A stretch of DNA of 64,000 bases from Mesorhizobium sophorae. Lineage in GTDB: Bacteria > Pseudomonadota > Alphaproteobacteria > Rhizobiales > Rhizobiaceae. Location of the stretch: positions 26,908-90,907 of the forward strand of contig NZ_NNRI01000020.1 of NCBI RefSeq assembly GCF_002270415.1. Reading direction: 5' to 3'. The translations under genes were made by a program, and so were the position numbers. Positions 44,701-52,147 of the stretch are shown piece by piece. Position 1 is the stretch's first letter, and each line of letters opens with the position of its first letter. The notes beneath the pieces were generated by a model. That model was not told where the DNA came from. It did not search any database and saw nothing but the letters and a program-made list of their open reading frames with translations.

Positions 44701-45763
44701 GTCCAGGACCCAGGTCGCTTGCGGATTGCCTTGGCTGCGGAAGCGCGCCCGATTGCGAGCTCTCGGCCGCCTGATTGCGCTGGCGCATGCTTGCTTGCGA
44801 GTCTCCGGCCGCCCGATCGCCGCGCCAATGCTCGCTATCAGAGCGCGAGGAGCCTTCTTCCCGATAGAGTGCGCGACGATCCTGTCGCTGAGGCGGGCGC
44901 TCAGCCCATTGCGAGCCCTCGGCCGCCCGATCGCCGCGCCAGGGTTCGTCCCCGAAACGCGAGGGGCCTTCTTCCCGATTGAATGCGCCATGATCCTGTC
45001 GCTGAGGCGGGAGCTCGCCCCTTTGCGAGTCTCCGGCCGCCCGATCGCCGCGCCAATGCTCGCTATCAGAGCGCGAGGAGCCTTCTTCCCGATAGAGTGC
45101 GCGACGATCCTGTCGCTGAGGCGGGCGCTCAGCCCATTGCGAGCCCTCGGCCGCCCGATCGCCGCGCCAATGCTCGCCACCAGAGCGGGAGGAGCTTTCT
45201 TCCCGATAGGGTGCGCGACGATCCTGTCGCTGAGGCGGGCGCTCGCCCCTTTGCGAGCCCTCCGCCACCCGATCGCCGCGCCAGGGTTCGTCCCCGAAAC
45301 GCGAGGGGCCTTCTTCCCGATTGAATGCGCCACGATCCTGTCGCTGGGGCGGGCGCTCGCGGCGCCAGGGTTCATCCCCGAAACGCGAGGGGCCTTCTTC
45401 CCGATTGAATGCGCCACGATCCTGTCGCTGAGGCGGGCGCTCGCCCCTTTGCGAGCCCTCCGCCACCTGATCGCCGCGCCAGGGTTCATCCTCGAAATGC
45501 GACCAGCCTTCCTCCCTATCCAACCCGCGCCGCCTCCCGCGTGCGCCAACTGATGGATGAGGAGACGCGTCCCGCAGGATATCACTGGTGCGGACGGGTC
45601 CGCCCTCTGGATTTTCATGGTCGGAACGCATCCGCTCCATGAGCGAATTGAACTGTTGGCCACCTTGTCCAGAGGCAGGATCGCGGGCCCCCCCTATATC
45701 CTGCGCGCCCCCAGCTCTGACTTGCCCACTGTACAAGCCACCACGTCGACCAATACCCGTCAT
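38741..45763 (-). CDS. Giant SKWP-repeat T3SS effector (RipS/XopAD-type)
   Basis: 2340 residues. The N-terminus (MTGIGRRGGLYSGQVRAGGA) is Gly/Ser/Gln-rich, as in T3SS effectors. About seven 38-residue charged repeats (ERPPQRQDRGAFNREEG type) lie in residues 80-335. Twelve 42-45-residue SKWP repeats (ANLVNGFSKWPEAPDCREAT type, one with SKRP) lie roughly at 530-1065. The C-terminal 1200 residues are unique and contain KLDGDFDGDTVIIL at about 1772-1785. SKWP repeats define the Ralstonia RipS and Xanthomonas XopAD effectors. The frame is open to 45937, but a candidate tts box lies at 45842-45867, so the Met at 45763 is preferred. The host target is unknown. Confidence 0.87.
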   Translation of the reverse strand: MTGIGRRGGLYSGQVRAGGAQDIGGARDPASGQGGQQFNSLMERMRSDHENPEGGPVRTSDILRDASPHPSVGARGRRRGLDREEGWSHFEDEPWRGDQVAEGSQRGERPPQRQDRGAFNREEGPSRFGDEPWRRERPPQRQDRGAFNREEGPSRFGDEPWRGDRVAEGSQRGERPPQRQDRRAPYREESSSRSGGEHWRGDRAAEGSQWAERPPQRQDRRALYREEGSSRSDSEHWRGDRAAGDSQRGELPPQRQDHGAFNREEGPSRFGDEPWRGDRAAEGSQWAERPPQRQDRRALYREEGSSRSDSEHWRGDRAAGDSQASMRQRNQAAESSQSGALPQPRQSASDLGPGLGKRRVDDVAAQSHASFERPDPQYSGELHAALRGIANARDIGGFSREVVKHSKRLRMPDQATFMQKASVDFERKFVPRLEEDIDARQSWGYATTCNAVSRYAGGQAGIEACRAVAARLSQLDLALMKKIEPRALSLFASSFGRDPLSTKCRDGAMRIARICQDQRGVLGELGGQNLSLLANGFSKWPEAPDCRKATAAIADEVLRRGVQLTRFTAQELSNLVNGFSKRPNDEGCCQAAAAIANVIVGRSGAPPRLSTFVPQDLANLVNGFSKWPQAPDCRKATVAIAEAVLRRSGSGALISDFTPQDLANLVNGFSKWPQAPGCREATVAIASQVSRFAKRDVRLFDFTQQGLANLVNGFSKWPEAPDCREATVTIAGEVSRLAKREAQLSDFNAQDVANLANGFSKWPEAPHCREATIAIAGEVSRLAKREAQLSDFNAQDVANLANGFSKWPEAPDCREATVAIAGEVSRLAKREAQLSDFNAQDVANLANGFSKWPDGGACREATVAIAEAVLRRSESALISDFTPQNLANLVNGFSKWPDETGCSKATVAIASEVAGRTSREVQLFDFTQGDLANLANGFSKWPEAPHCREATIAISGEVSRLAKREAQLSDVTAQHLANLVNGFSKWPDETGCSKATVAIAGEVLRRDNRLSDFSPQGLANLVNGFSKWPEAAACHQAVLDIVRKLGSGGQRFGTFTTPELGMMANALGRSVARGEDTGEIIETALLKDRLHQLARYLHYASDRLEQTHVLNIAVIFKALAKARLFDDLGSLARPGLDRLTELHRAPDFAAENNLETMGNLCLAVLPLARSPRKSLRRRQALNLLNDIQPIVEHKIEAHLKAGDGERTRGPYSSRRPALSIYQVLKTRTVLATLFRRPYVEGKKSDLRVRQEELQFKTKEILEKTAGLIEGDLSNMSWNLIAEIAAETPLDGLDTFMAQNVATVQAQHPASVFDVHQVLRAMDHEPRPPQGEAGLMQLPVVDMQGRPVATEPETRYSIFHRLTSGALPVVAVQLPGKPSPFMLARTVTVEGVPYRMDLFGGSKLKPPKPTLSQLAARAPDAAAAMSPGGKLLAIPYADTASGTAFEQLLRAWAPFKEAYYYMQRRGFAAPPGIKGLGPHDYALEGAFKLSLLPDRPANQEHPFKLTGPEGPIALRSHDGCGFIKASLANRMPAVHRARRQEGPDRVPAFAEGRRSSLPASALQHYPRSESVADEAQEKAKTWLESRQGQRLSAEELFRTVTGGHIDGPGAVAIPSSDECLHVPTLKSETLTGTSGVLIGRSPYDKPNLRPFAPEGVKSALEGDPTAVFLDNCTAIQYSFNVAQKSGRELAANDPTFFAKGILIVVPDKMWPAAYADRGLVMSAEDVKCHASWTSSKDRVKVDTPLDCLGILQATEVFAPGSLVAVPTGEQKKLDGDFDGDTVIILGDRPQLYEHLRAFDHREQALGLPSLKPPKSHTPALEGDDYQFSRARQILSATQNVLETYTCLQRSFLAQSHEARRWFAERAVFGTYEGVHKELRRDIGQLLNQEEVSGQDIQNTFARARREIEVAKHPVAREMAELLVSDLVAWAVKQGGQLLPETIESANAANPSFSARLCELFPGLTETYPATPQPRDRIQLLLDHYPARIDSRPDGYNPDDLVQSATNLLSLGIKVGTDAYKSDTGANLFFKKGSYLQRLLHQTPGLKSVPYVKGVAATLAQGRFDVDATLDDLKDNPTLAAGIMEASIKFAAEQGILPKPSGLRPTAEDADMMIALTRAEASERAQIEAARARAEESKITEAALGVAESLWKADFQVKMPHLERRLKSHASITDELTGMSVPPGSAPQLLTNAVRHVFEIPDEHFINAFKKAMLAFDDRGYTEVSVVNWFSKQTRNFLGIKVVLATPEAYRFEVEFHTPGSYRAKLANHDTYKTLGKLRQQHSSGDAPQAKAEELMQRAIEVCAEVAIPKGALGIPNWKAEEDPSPENSWGLADVVQAVEMT
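42600..44215 (-). repeat. SKWP repeat array in the effector gene (12 units)
   Basis: Tandem coding repeats of about 126-135 bp. Each encodes a two-helix unit with the core NGFSKWP, then a Cys, the AT-AIA helix and a variable FD/SDF turn. Units centred near 43.2-43.6 kb are almost identical in DNA sequence, indicating recent duplication, while the outer units have diverged. Confidence 0.9.
44760..45520 (-). repeat. 114-bp tandem repeats at the 5' part of the effector gene
   Basis: About seven units, each encoding 38 residues (RGERPPQRQDRGAFNREEGP, then SRFGDEPWRGDRVAEGSQ, with variants). One unit is shortened by nine codons. The repeats are Arg/Glu/Gln-rich and probably disordered. Confidence 0.88.
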
Positions 45764-45841
45764 AGCCAACCCCGAGTGCAAATGAAAATACAATTGCGCA
45801 CGGTCATTCCTGTCGCATTGCACGCTGAGGGTATCATCATA

Positions 45842-45867
45842 CTCGTGGTATCTGACGGAAGCCTGAC
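45842..45867 (-). promoter_or_regulatory. Candidate tts box for the giant effector
   Basis: Minus-strand reading GTCAGGCTTCCGTCAGATAC resembles the nolB element (GTCAGCTTGTCGTCAGTT), with one inserted base and some changes. It is 79 bases upstream of the preferred ATG. The match to the strict consensus is weak. Confidence 0.45.
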
Positions 45868-45988
45868 TAGACCTCATGTTGGACGAGTATCGCAATAACC
45901 TGGCGAGAGATTTATTGCTTTCCGCGGCAACCACCACTAATGAAGCAATCCTTCACCGACTATGTTTTCACGCTACCCGGAGAGTTTC

Positions 45989-46444
45989 ATGACAGAAGAA
46001 GCCGACGACAACATCGACGTCCTCATCGAGCTCACCGCCGATGTCGTCTCAGCCTATGTGTCCAACAATCCGGTGCCGGTGGGCGATCTCCCTGCCCTGA
46101 TCGGACAAGTGCACGCAGCTTTGAAGGGCACGGCCGAAAGTGTCTCCGCAGAAGAGCCGCAGGCTCTCAAGCCTGCAGTCCCGATCAGGAAGTCGGTGAC
46201 ACCGGACTACATCATCTGCCTTGAGGACGGGAAGAAATTCAAAGCGCTGAAGCGTCATCTGTCGACCCACTATGGGCTGACGCCGGATGAGTATCGCGCC
46301 AAATGGGGTCTGCCGGCGGATTATCCCATTGTCGCGCCGAATTACGCCGCGGCGCGCTCGGCGTTGGCCAAGACGATGGGGCTCGGCCGCAAGCCGGAAA
46401 CGCCGGCGCCGGCGAAGCGGACCCGCAAGAAGGTCGCAGCTTGA
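45989..46444 (+). CDS. Ros/MucR-family zinc-finger regulator
   Basis: A 151-residue protein of the Ros/MucR family. The N-terminal oligomerisation part (DVLIELTADVVSAYVSNNPV) and the Ros-type zinc finger (YIICLEDGKKFKALKRHLST, then HYGLTPDEYR) are clear, with the basic tail KRTRKKVAA. In rhizobia MucR-like proteins control exopolysaccharide, motility and symbiosis genes. I chose the ATG at 45989 (MTEEADDN), with GGAGAG upstream. It is divergent from the giant effector gene. Confidence 0.9.
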   Translation: MTEEADDNIDVLIELTADVVSAYVSNNPVPVGDLPALIGQVHAALKGTAESVSAEEPQALKPAVPIRKSVTPDYIICLEDGKKFKALKRHLSTHYGLTPDEYRAKWGLPADYPIVAPNYAAARSALAKTMGLGRKPETPAPAKRTRKKVAA

Positions 46445-46666
46445 TCTTATCTATCAAGTTCGTTCTGAAGCGCGCAGCTGCTGTCGGCGTCTGCGCAGAA
46501 CATCAGAAGGCGCGGACCAGCCCCCTCCACTCGCAAACATCCTCGCGGCTTGCAACAATCTGCTGTCCCGGTCTGCGGTAATGTTCTCGCCCGCTCTTAT
46601 CGAGCGGGTCAGTACGATCGGGACGTGGCGCGTCGTGCAGGCTTTTGCCGGGCCGCAGGAGAAAAG

Positions 46667-46879
46667 TCAGCCAGCTTTGCTGAGGCTGCCAGCGGAGGAC
46701 TTGCCAGTACGGCGGTCCTGTTCGATCTCATAGTTGATCTTCTGGCCGTCAATGAGAGTCGAGAGACCCGCACGTTCCACAGCGGAAATGTGGACGAACA
46801 CATCCTGACCGCCATTGTCAGGCGGGACAAATCCAAACCCCTTGGTGCTGTTGAACCACTTCACCGTTCCAGTCGCCAT
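46667..46879 (-). CDS. Cold-shock domain protein (CspA family)
   Basis: A 70-residue OB-fold protein. RNA-binding motifs are RNP1 (KGFGFV) and RNP2 (VFVHI). The start is MATGTVKWFNSTKGF. The domain runs full length to the basic end, so it looks functional as an RNA chaperone. The frame is open 9 codons upstream, but the ATG at 46879 is the family start. Confidence 0.92.
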   Translation of the reverse strand: MATGTVKWFNSTKGFGFVPPDNGGQDVFVHISAVERAGLSTLIDGQKINYEIEQDRRTGKSSAGSLSKAG

Positions 46880-47141
46880 ATCCGTATTCCTTTGTAATAA
46901 TTGCAACGTGGGTAGGCCATTAAGCCTACTCGATTCACAGCCGAGGCGTTACGCGCAGCAAAGACAAAAAATTGCAAGGCCCGGCCGGACCACCCGGCAG
47001 CCAGCCCCACCCCGCGCTGCCGCCAAGCGCATGGCCCTGCGCGACCAACCCGGCGGTCAGGATCGGCGAGCGCATGGCCAGCCGGGTCGGCGCCGAATGG
47101 TGCGACATCTGTTGGGATGGCCACGGCGCTGTAGCTGTCGG

Positions 47142-47498
47142 CTAGCCGAGAGGCAGCGCGCCCCTGCGCGCCATCTCGAAGACATCGAGCAAGATGGCCA
47201 GCCCGACACCACTAGCAGTCAGAATAAGCCCGGTCAGGAAGATGCGGTTGGCGCGCTCATAAATGCGCCGTTGCAGGGAACTAATGTCGAGCAGCATCGA
47301 CAGGGCCCGCATCTGAAGCGCGATGCCGATCAGCATCGGCGCTGCGGCCAGCAAATGGTGGAGCTGCCACGGTATTGGGTTGGCGGCCCAATGCGTGATG
47401 AAGCCGAGCGAGAACGCCAGCAGGATGCCGACGGCGGTGATGGTGCCATTGCGAAAAATCGTGTCGATCAAGTCTTCCTTGGGATCCTGCTCGTTCAA
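47142..47498 (-). CDS. Small inner-membrane protein, unknown function
   Basis: 118 residues from a TTG start at 47498 (preceded by GAGAG). Three predicted membrane helices: ITAVGILLAFSLGFITHW, LLAAAPMLIGIALQM and ILTASGVGLAILLDVF. The same frame is open further upstream, but that part looks like a different, secreted product. The family was not identified with certainty. Confidence 0.65.
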   Translation of the reverse strand: MNEQDPKEDLIDTIFRNGTITAVGILLAFSLGFITHWAANPIPWQLHHLLAAAPMLIGIALQMRALSMLLDISSLQRRIYERANRIFLTGLILTASGVGLAILLDVFEMARRGALPLG

Positions 47499-47793
47499 AC
47501 CTTCTCTCTCCTCGGGGCGATCAGCCGGTCGTTTGTGGTCGAGATTAGGCTGTCTGGAAATCACTGTACACCACCGGCTTCGCTCGCCAAATGCGTGGCC
47601 AGGCAGCCGGGCCGGAACAAGCCAGCCTGGGCTGGAACCATTCAGACCAACGAAAAAACGGGCCATGAGGAAGCCCTCATGTTGCTGAAACGGTCCATCT
47701 CCTCTTAAAGGCGGCGATAGGGGGTAGCCGTCATAGCCGATATAGGTGTCCAAGCCCGGATCGGCTGGCGTAGCAGGCGAGGCAGCGGCGGAC

Positions 47794-47993
47794 CTACCAG
47801 GAACCGCTGTACTCGTCGAGATAGAGGGTCCGGGGCTGCTGGGCGAGCAGGCGCCAAGCACGAACCCGCCGACGCCGGCGGCAATGCCGATTTCGCGGTG
47901 GTGATGATAGCCATGGGCCGCCGAGGGCCGGACGGTTCCGGCCAGCGAACCGGCGGCGACGATCAGGCCGGAAACGATGGTGCGCTTGAACAC
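47794..47993 (-). pseudogene. Small secreted protein, frameshifted
   Basis: Starts with GTG at 47993: signal peptide FKRTIVSGLIVAAGSLAGTV, then a His-rich HGYHHHREIG and a glycine-rich hydrophobic segment. After GGFVLGA a change of frame gives a natural-looking end (LLAQQPRTLYLDEYSGSW) with a stop at 47794, whereas the original frame runs on into the membrane protein gene. Confidence 0.5.
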
Positions 47994-48285
47994 GATTGAT
48001 TCCTTGCTCCGGTACAGAGCCGAACCATCCGCCTCTTGAACAGCCAGCACTTCACGACCTACCGATTAGATGCAGGTGCCGACGATGCGAGCTATGAGGG
48101 GATGGAGGAAGGTCGAGACGAGCGAGCCTGTTGCTGCGGGCGGCCACAGGTCCCGACTATGTGCACTATCTGAATAGCCAAACTATCTCACCGGCCTTGA
48201 CAGACCCTTTTTCATCGACGCTGCCGAAAAGCAGTGGCGATCCTCTTGCGATCGCGTCGTTCCGCAGGGGCTATGACGATGTCTT

Positions 48286-48564
48286 TTACACAATGCCAAC
48301 GCTCGTCAGTCCCGCGGCTAGTGTGGCAGCACGCACAATGCCCTTGCGCTCACCCGTCACTATCGACACGTCGACGGGCATATCCGGATAGAGCTTCACG
48401 TACGGTAGAGCTTTGAACTGGTCGGCAACCACCTCGATAGTCGCGGTGAGGGACGTCGCGCCGCTCCGTTCGTCGACCTCGGCATTGGCGGAAACGCGGG
48501 TCACATCGATGCCTACAAGGACCTGGATACGCGACTTCTGCAGCTCCTTCACCCGCCACATCAA
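48286..48564 (-). pseudogene. HlyD-type membrane-fusion protein C-terminal remnant
   Basis: TSLTATIEVVADQFKALPYV followed by KLYPDMPVDVSIVTGER is the end of the periplasmic adaptor of a type I secretion system (the PGMPVEVFIQTGERT motif). Only about 90 residues remain; the long coiled-coil part is missing. Confidence 0.75.
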
Positions 48565-48684
48565 GCACGAAACCCTGTTCCCGTGGCGGCCGCCGGAGGG
48601 AGCGGAGGCTGCGGGAAGCGCACGTCTATACGGTCGTGAACAGCGATGCGCTTGCGGACTCCATCCTCACGCCATGGTCAAACG

Positions 48685-49509
48685 TCACCCGTTCGAATTC
48701 TCTTGCGGAAGGCGCTGCCGCGCCATGGCCGGAACCTCTTGGAGTAGGGCCACTGCGCGCGTCCATCCGGCAGAGGCGCCTTTGATCTTTACCGGAAAGC
48801 AGGTAACCGTAAAGCCCTTGGGCGGAAGCTGGTCGAGGTTGGTCAGTTTTTCGAGGTGGCAATAACCGATCTCGGCTCCCGCCTTATGTCCTTCCCAGAT
48901 GATGCTGGCGTCGCCGGTTTCAGCATAACGTTTGGCGGTGAAGGGAAAGGGGGCATCCCAGCTCCATGCGTCCGTGCCGGTCACCCGCACGCCGTGTGAG
49001 GTCAGGAAAAGCGTGGCCTCACGGCCCATGCCGCACCCCTTGCCCAGATAGGCCGGGCTGCCATAAGCGGCGGCGGCCGAAGTGTTGACCAGCACAATTT
49101 CCAGCGGGCTCAACGTGTGGTCTATGCGGTCAAGCTCGGCCTCAACGTCGGCGGCCGTCACCACATAACCGTCTGGCAGATGACGGAAATCCAACTTCAC
49201 ACCCGGCTGCATACACCAATCCAGCGGCACTTCGTCGATGGTCATTGCCCGTTCACCACCGTTCATGGTGGGGTGATAGTGCCATGGCGCATCAAGGTGG
49301 GTGCCGTTGTGCGTGTTGACCTTGCACTCTTCAACTGCCCAGCCATAGCCACCGGGCAGCTGATCCACGCCGAGCCCGGGAAAGAACGCCACCATGCCTT
49401 CGGCGCTTTCGCGATGCCCAGTATAGCTGATCACGGGGCGGATCGGCGGCGGGTCCGCTGGCGTTTCATTGTCGAGGGCGATGGAGAGATCGATGATTTG
49501 GCGGGTCAT
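48685..49509 (-). CDS. Cyclase-family metal hydrolase (kynurenine formamidase-like)
   Basis: A 274-residue protein of the cyclase/KynB-like family. The metal-binding motif is HNGTHLDAPWHYHP (near residues 70-84), with further conserved parts GKGCGMGREATLFL and GVRVTGTDAWSWDAP. It starts 18 bases after a fumarylacetoacetate-hydrolase-type remnant, so it belonged to an aromatic-compound degradation operon. The substrate is unknown. The frame is open to 49524; the ATG at 49509 (MTRQIIDLS) is preferred. Confidence 0.85.
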   Translation of the reverse strand: MTRQIIDLSIALDNETPADPPPIRPVISYTGHRESAEGMVAFFPGLGVDQLPGGYGWAVEECKVNTHNGTHLDAPWHYHPTMNGGERAMTIDEVPLDWCMQPGVKLDFRHLPDGYVVTAADVEAELDRIDHTLSPLEIVLVNTSAAAAYGSPAYLGKGCGMGREATLFLTSHGVRVTGTDAWSWDAPFPFTAKRYAETGDASIIWEGHKAGAEIGYCHLEKLTNLDQLPPKGFTVTCFPVKIKGASAGWTRAVALLQEVPAMARQRLPQENSNG

Positions 49510-49527
49510 GGAGTTCCTTCTCAATAA

Positions 49528-49623
49528 TTATTCGAACGTCCGGCGAAGAACTTGGTTGCGCAGGGTGCCGAGGCCGTCAACAATGCCTTCCAGCACGTCT
49601 CCCTGCTTGAGATCAACTGGGCC
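49528..49623 (-). pseudogene. Fumarylacetoacetate hydrolase-family C-terminal fragment
   Basis: Reverse-strand reading PVDLKQGDVLEGIVDGLGTL then RNQVLRRTFE and a stop is the end of a FAH-type hydrolase (GDVVE-IDGLGTLRN motif). The rest of the gene is not recognisable upstream. Confidence 0.75.
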
Positions 49624-49898
49624 TGTCGCAAAATTTCGGCGTTAACGCGCTGTTGACCACACCTGATGCTCTTCCCGCTCTGATGGTTCTGAATGCCATT
49701 TCCGAAAAGCTGGAGCGCCGATCGAAAGATGATTTCTTCAATCGGCACCAAAGATTTGCGCGTAGACCGCCTCGATCCGCCTTGCCTCGTCATCGGTCAG
49801 CGCGGCGAATTCCTTTTCGCGCTCGCGACTCGAAAGCCGGCCAGAGGCGACTGCTGCATGCCGGTCAGGCACGCAGCGTTCGCGCCAACGAGCGCCGG

Positions 49899-50882
49899 CT
49901 AAATTCCAACGACGAGTGCCCCGCCGCTTAAGCCCGCCCCCGCGGCAGCAAGAAGGACTTTTTCGCCAGGCCGCAATGGCTCTGTCTGATTGGCCAACGA
50001 TAGGGATAGCGGGATCGTCGCGGCGGAGGAGTTTCCGTAGTCAGCGATCGTCTTGACGACCGCATGATCGGCAATGCCCAGGTTCTTGCCGACGGCATCG
50101 AAAATGCGGGCATTGGCCTGATGCGGTACGAACCGGTGGATGTCGTGCGGCTGCAGTCGGGCTGCGGCAAGTGCGTCCAGCGAGCAATCGGTCATCATCT
50201 CCACGGCCTTGCTGAACACTTCACGGCCATCGGTGATCGTCATTCGGGTTTGTTCGATTTCCAGCCCTGCGTGGAACGGGCTGTTGCTGCCGCCGGCAGG
50301 TATCTGGATCAGTCCATAGCGCGAGCCGTCGGAATCCACCGATGCACCGAGAATACCCCGTTCCCGGTCATCGCAAGGGCCAATCACAACGGCGCCTGCA
50401 GCATCGGCAAACAGGACAGCGCTGGCACGCTCTGCCGGATTGATGCGGCGGCTGAGGATGTTGGCGGCGATGACAAGGGTCGCTTTGCCATGCAGGCGGG
50501 TGAAACCGTCCGCGAACATCAGCGCATAGATGAAGCCGGAGCAGGCGCCGGTAAGATCGATCGCGCCGGCGCGGCCGAGTCCCAGCCGATGCGCAACCAG
50601 CGGCGCGCTGGGTGGCAGAAGGTGGTCGGGTGTCGAGGTGGCGAGCAACAGCAGGCCGATGTCGACCCTGTCGATGCCGGCATTCGCCAGCGCCATCTCG
50701 CCGGCCTGCGCGGCAATGCCCGACAGCGTGTCTTCGTCCGTTGCCCAGAAGCGCGAACAAATTCCGGTGCGCCGTTCGATCCAGCCCGGCTCGAGGCCGA
50801 GATTGTTTTCGATCTCGGCATTGGCCACCTTGCGCCCGGGCGCATGGTGGCCGAACCCGAGAAGGCGCGACGACCTGCTCAC
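49899..50882 (-). CDS. bioZ: BioZ 3-oxoacyl-ACP synthase III-like enzyme
   Basis: A 327-residue FabH-like condensing enzyme with the full catalytic triad: Cys in LTGACSGF, His in VPHQANARI, Asn in DYGNSSAAT. BioZ of M. loti and related rhizobia makes the pimeloyl-ACP precursor of biotin; glutaryl-CoA and malonyl-ACP are the reported substrates. It is the last gene of bioBFDAZ and overlaps bioA by 4 bases. Intact. An ordinary fatty-acid FabH is the alternative, but the operon settles it. Confidence 0.93.
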   Translation of the reverse strand: MSRSSRLLGFGHHAPGRKVANAEIENNLGLEPGWIERRTGICSRFWATDEDTLSGIAAQAGEMALANAGIDRVDIGLLLLATSTPDHLLPPSAPLVAHRLGLGRAGAIDLTGACSGFIYALMFADGFTRLHGKATLVIAANILSRRINPAERASAVLFADAAGAVVIGPCDDRERGILGASVDSDGSRYGLIQIPAGGSNSPFHAGLEIEQTRMTITDGREVFSKAVEMMTDCSLDALAAARLQPHDIHRFVPHQANARIFDAVGKNLGIADHAVVKTIADYGNSSAATIPLSLSLANQTEPLRPGEKVLLAAAGAGLSGGALVVGI

Positions 50883-52147
50883 GGCTTCGAACCGAAGCGT
50901 TCGCCGGCCTCCTCAATGGCATCATGGAGCCCGTCCAACTCGCCACTGGTGATGCAATAGGGCGGCAGGAGATAGAGGACATTGCCGAGCGGACGCACAA
51001 GCAGCCCCTTGTCGAGGAAGAACGCCCGCAGCTTCGGCCCGATCTCGGCGAGATAGCCGGCGGAGCCGGCGCGCAGGTCGAGCGCCGCGATCGTGCCGGT
51101 CGCCCGGCTGTCGCTGAAAAAGGGATTGTCGTGAAAACGCCGAAGCCCCGTGGCCTGCTTGGCGCTCAGGGCCGCGATCCGCTCGGCCACCGGTTCGTCA
51201 CGCCAGATTTCGACATTGGCAAGGGCTGCCGCGCAGGCAATCGGGTTGGCGGTGTAGGAACTCGAGTGGAAAAAGGTCTTCGTGCGATCGGTCGAATAAT
51301 GGGCCTGGAAGATGGCGTCGGTGGCGAGCGTGGCGGCCAGCGTGATCGCGCCGCCGGTCAGGCCCTTCGAAGTGCACAGGATATCGGGAGAGATCGACGC
51401 CTGCTCGCAGGCGAACATGGTGCCGGTGCGCCCCCAGCCGGTCATCACCTCGTCGGCGATGAGCAGCGTGCCGGAGGCCTCGGCGATCTTGTTCAACTCC
51501 GTCAGAACCCAGGCGGGATACATCAGCATGCCGCCGGCGCCGAGCACCAGCGGCTCGACAATCAGCGCGGCTGCGTGCCGGTCGCGACAGGCAGCCTCGA
51601 ACCGATCCAGCGTCCCCTGCTCAAGCCCGGCAGCCGGGAAGGGGATGGTGTCGACCTCGAACAGCAAAGGCTCGTAGGCGGCGTTGAACACGCCACGGGC
51701 ACCGACGCTCATCGTGCCGATCGTGTCGCCATGGTAGCTGTGCTCCATGACGACGATGCGCGAACGCGGCGCGCCGATGTTGCGGAAATAGCCGAGCGCC
51801 ATCTTCAGCGCGACCTCGACAGAGGTCGAGCCGCTGTCGGAGTAGAACACCCAGTCAAGGCCGGCCGGAGCGAGGCCGACAAGCGCCCTGGCCAGGCGTT
51901 CGGCCGGCTCGTGGGTGAAGCCGGCGAAGATGATCTGGTCGAGGCTCGCCGCGGTCGTTTCGATGGCCTTCATGATATGGGGATGGCGGTGGCCGTGGGT
52001 GACGACCCACCAGGAGGAAATGGCATCCAGGATGCGCGTGCCGTCGGCCTTGTGGAGGTAGGCGCCGTCCGTCCGGACGATTTCAGGGATCGCCGGTTCG
52101 AGCGCGTGCTGTGTGAACGGATGCCAGACTTGAGATTGCGACATCAC
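50879..52147 (-). CDS. bioA: BioA adenosylmethionine-8-amino-7-oxononanoate aminotransferase
   Basis: A 422-residue class III PLP aminotransferase converting KAPA to DAPA with SAM as amino donor. Landmarks are SSWWVVTHGHRHPHI, the motif ADEVMTGWGRTG and the PLP Lys in CTSKGLTGG. Full length. It overlaps bioD and bioZ by 4 bases each, so translation is coupled. Confidence 0.95.
   Translation of the reverse strand: MMSQSQVWHPFTQHALEPAIPEIVRTDGAYLHKADGTRILDAISSWWVVTHGHRHPHIMKAIETTAASLDQIIFAGFTHEPAERLARALVGLAPAGLDWVFYSDSGSTSVEVALKMALGYFRNIGAPRSRIVVMEHSYHGDTIGTMSVGARGVFNAAYEPLLFEVDTIPFPAAGLEQGTLDRFEAACRDRHAAALIVEPLVLGAGGMLMYPAWVLTELNKIAEASGTLLIADEVMTGWGRTGTMFACEQASISPDILCTSKGLTGGAITLAATLATDAIFQAHYSTDRTKTFFHSSSYTANPIACAAALANVEIWRDEPVAERIAALSAKQATGLRRFHDNPFFSDSRATGTIAALDLRAGSAGYLAEIGPKLRAFFLDKGLLVRPLGNVLYLLPPYCITSGELDGLHDAIEEAGERFGSKP

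Noticed and set aside
42600..45520. Regularly spaced repeats as a possible CRISPR array
   Set aside because: Units are 114-135 bp, in frame and coding, without short repeat plus unique spacer structure.
45764..45937. Upstream extension of the giant effector to 45937
   Set aside because: It would place the candidate tts box inside the coding region, and the extension does not look like a T3SS signal; the start at 45763 is preferred but not proven.
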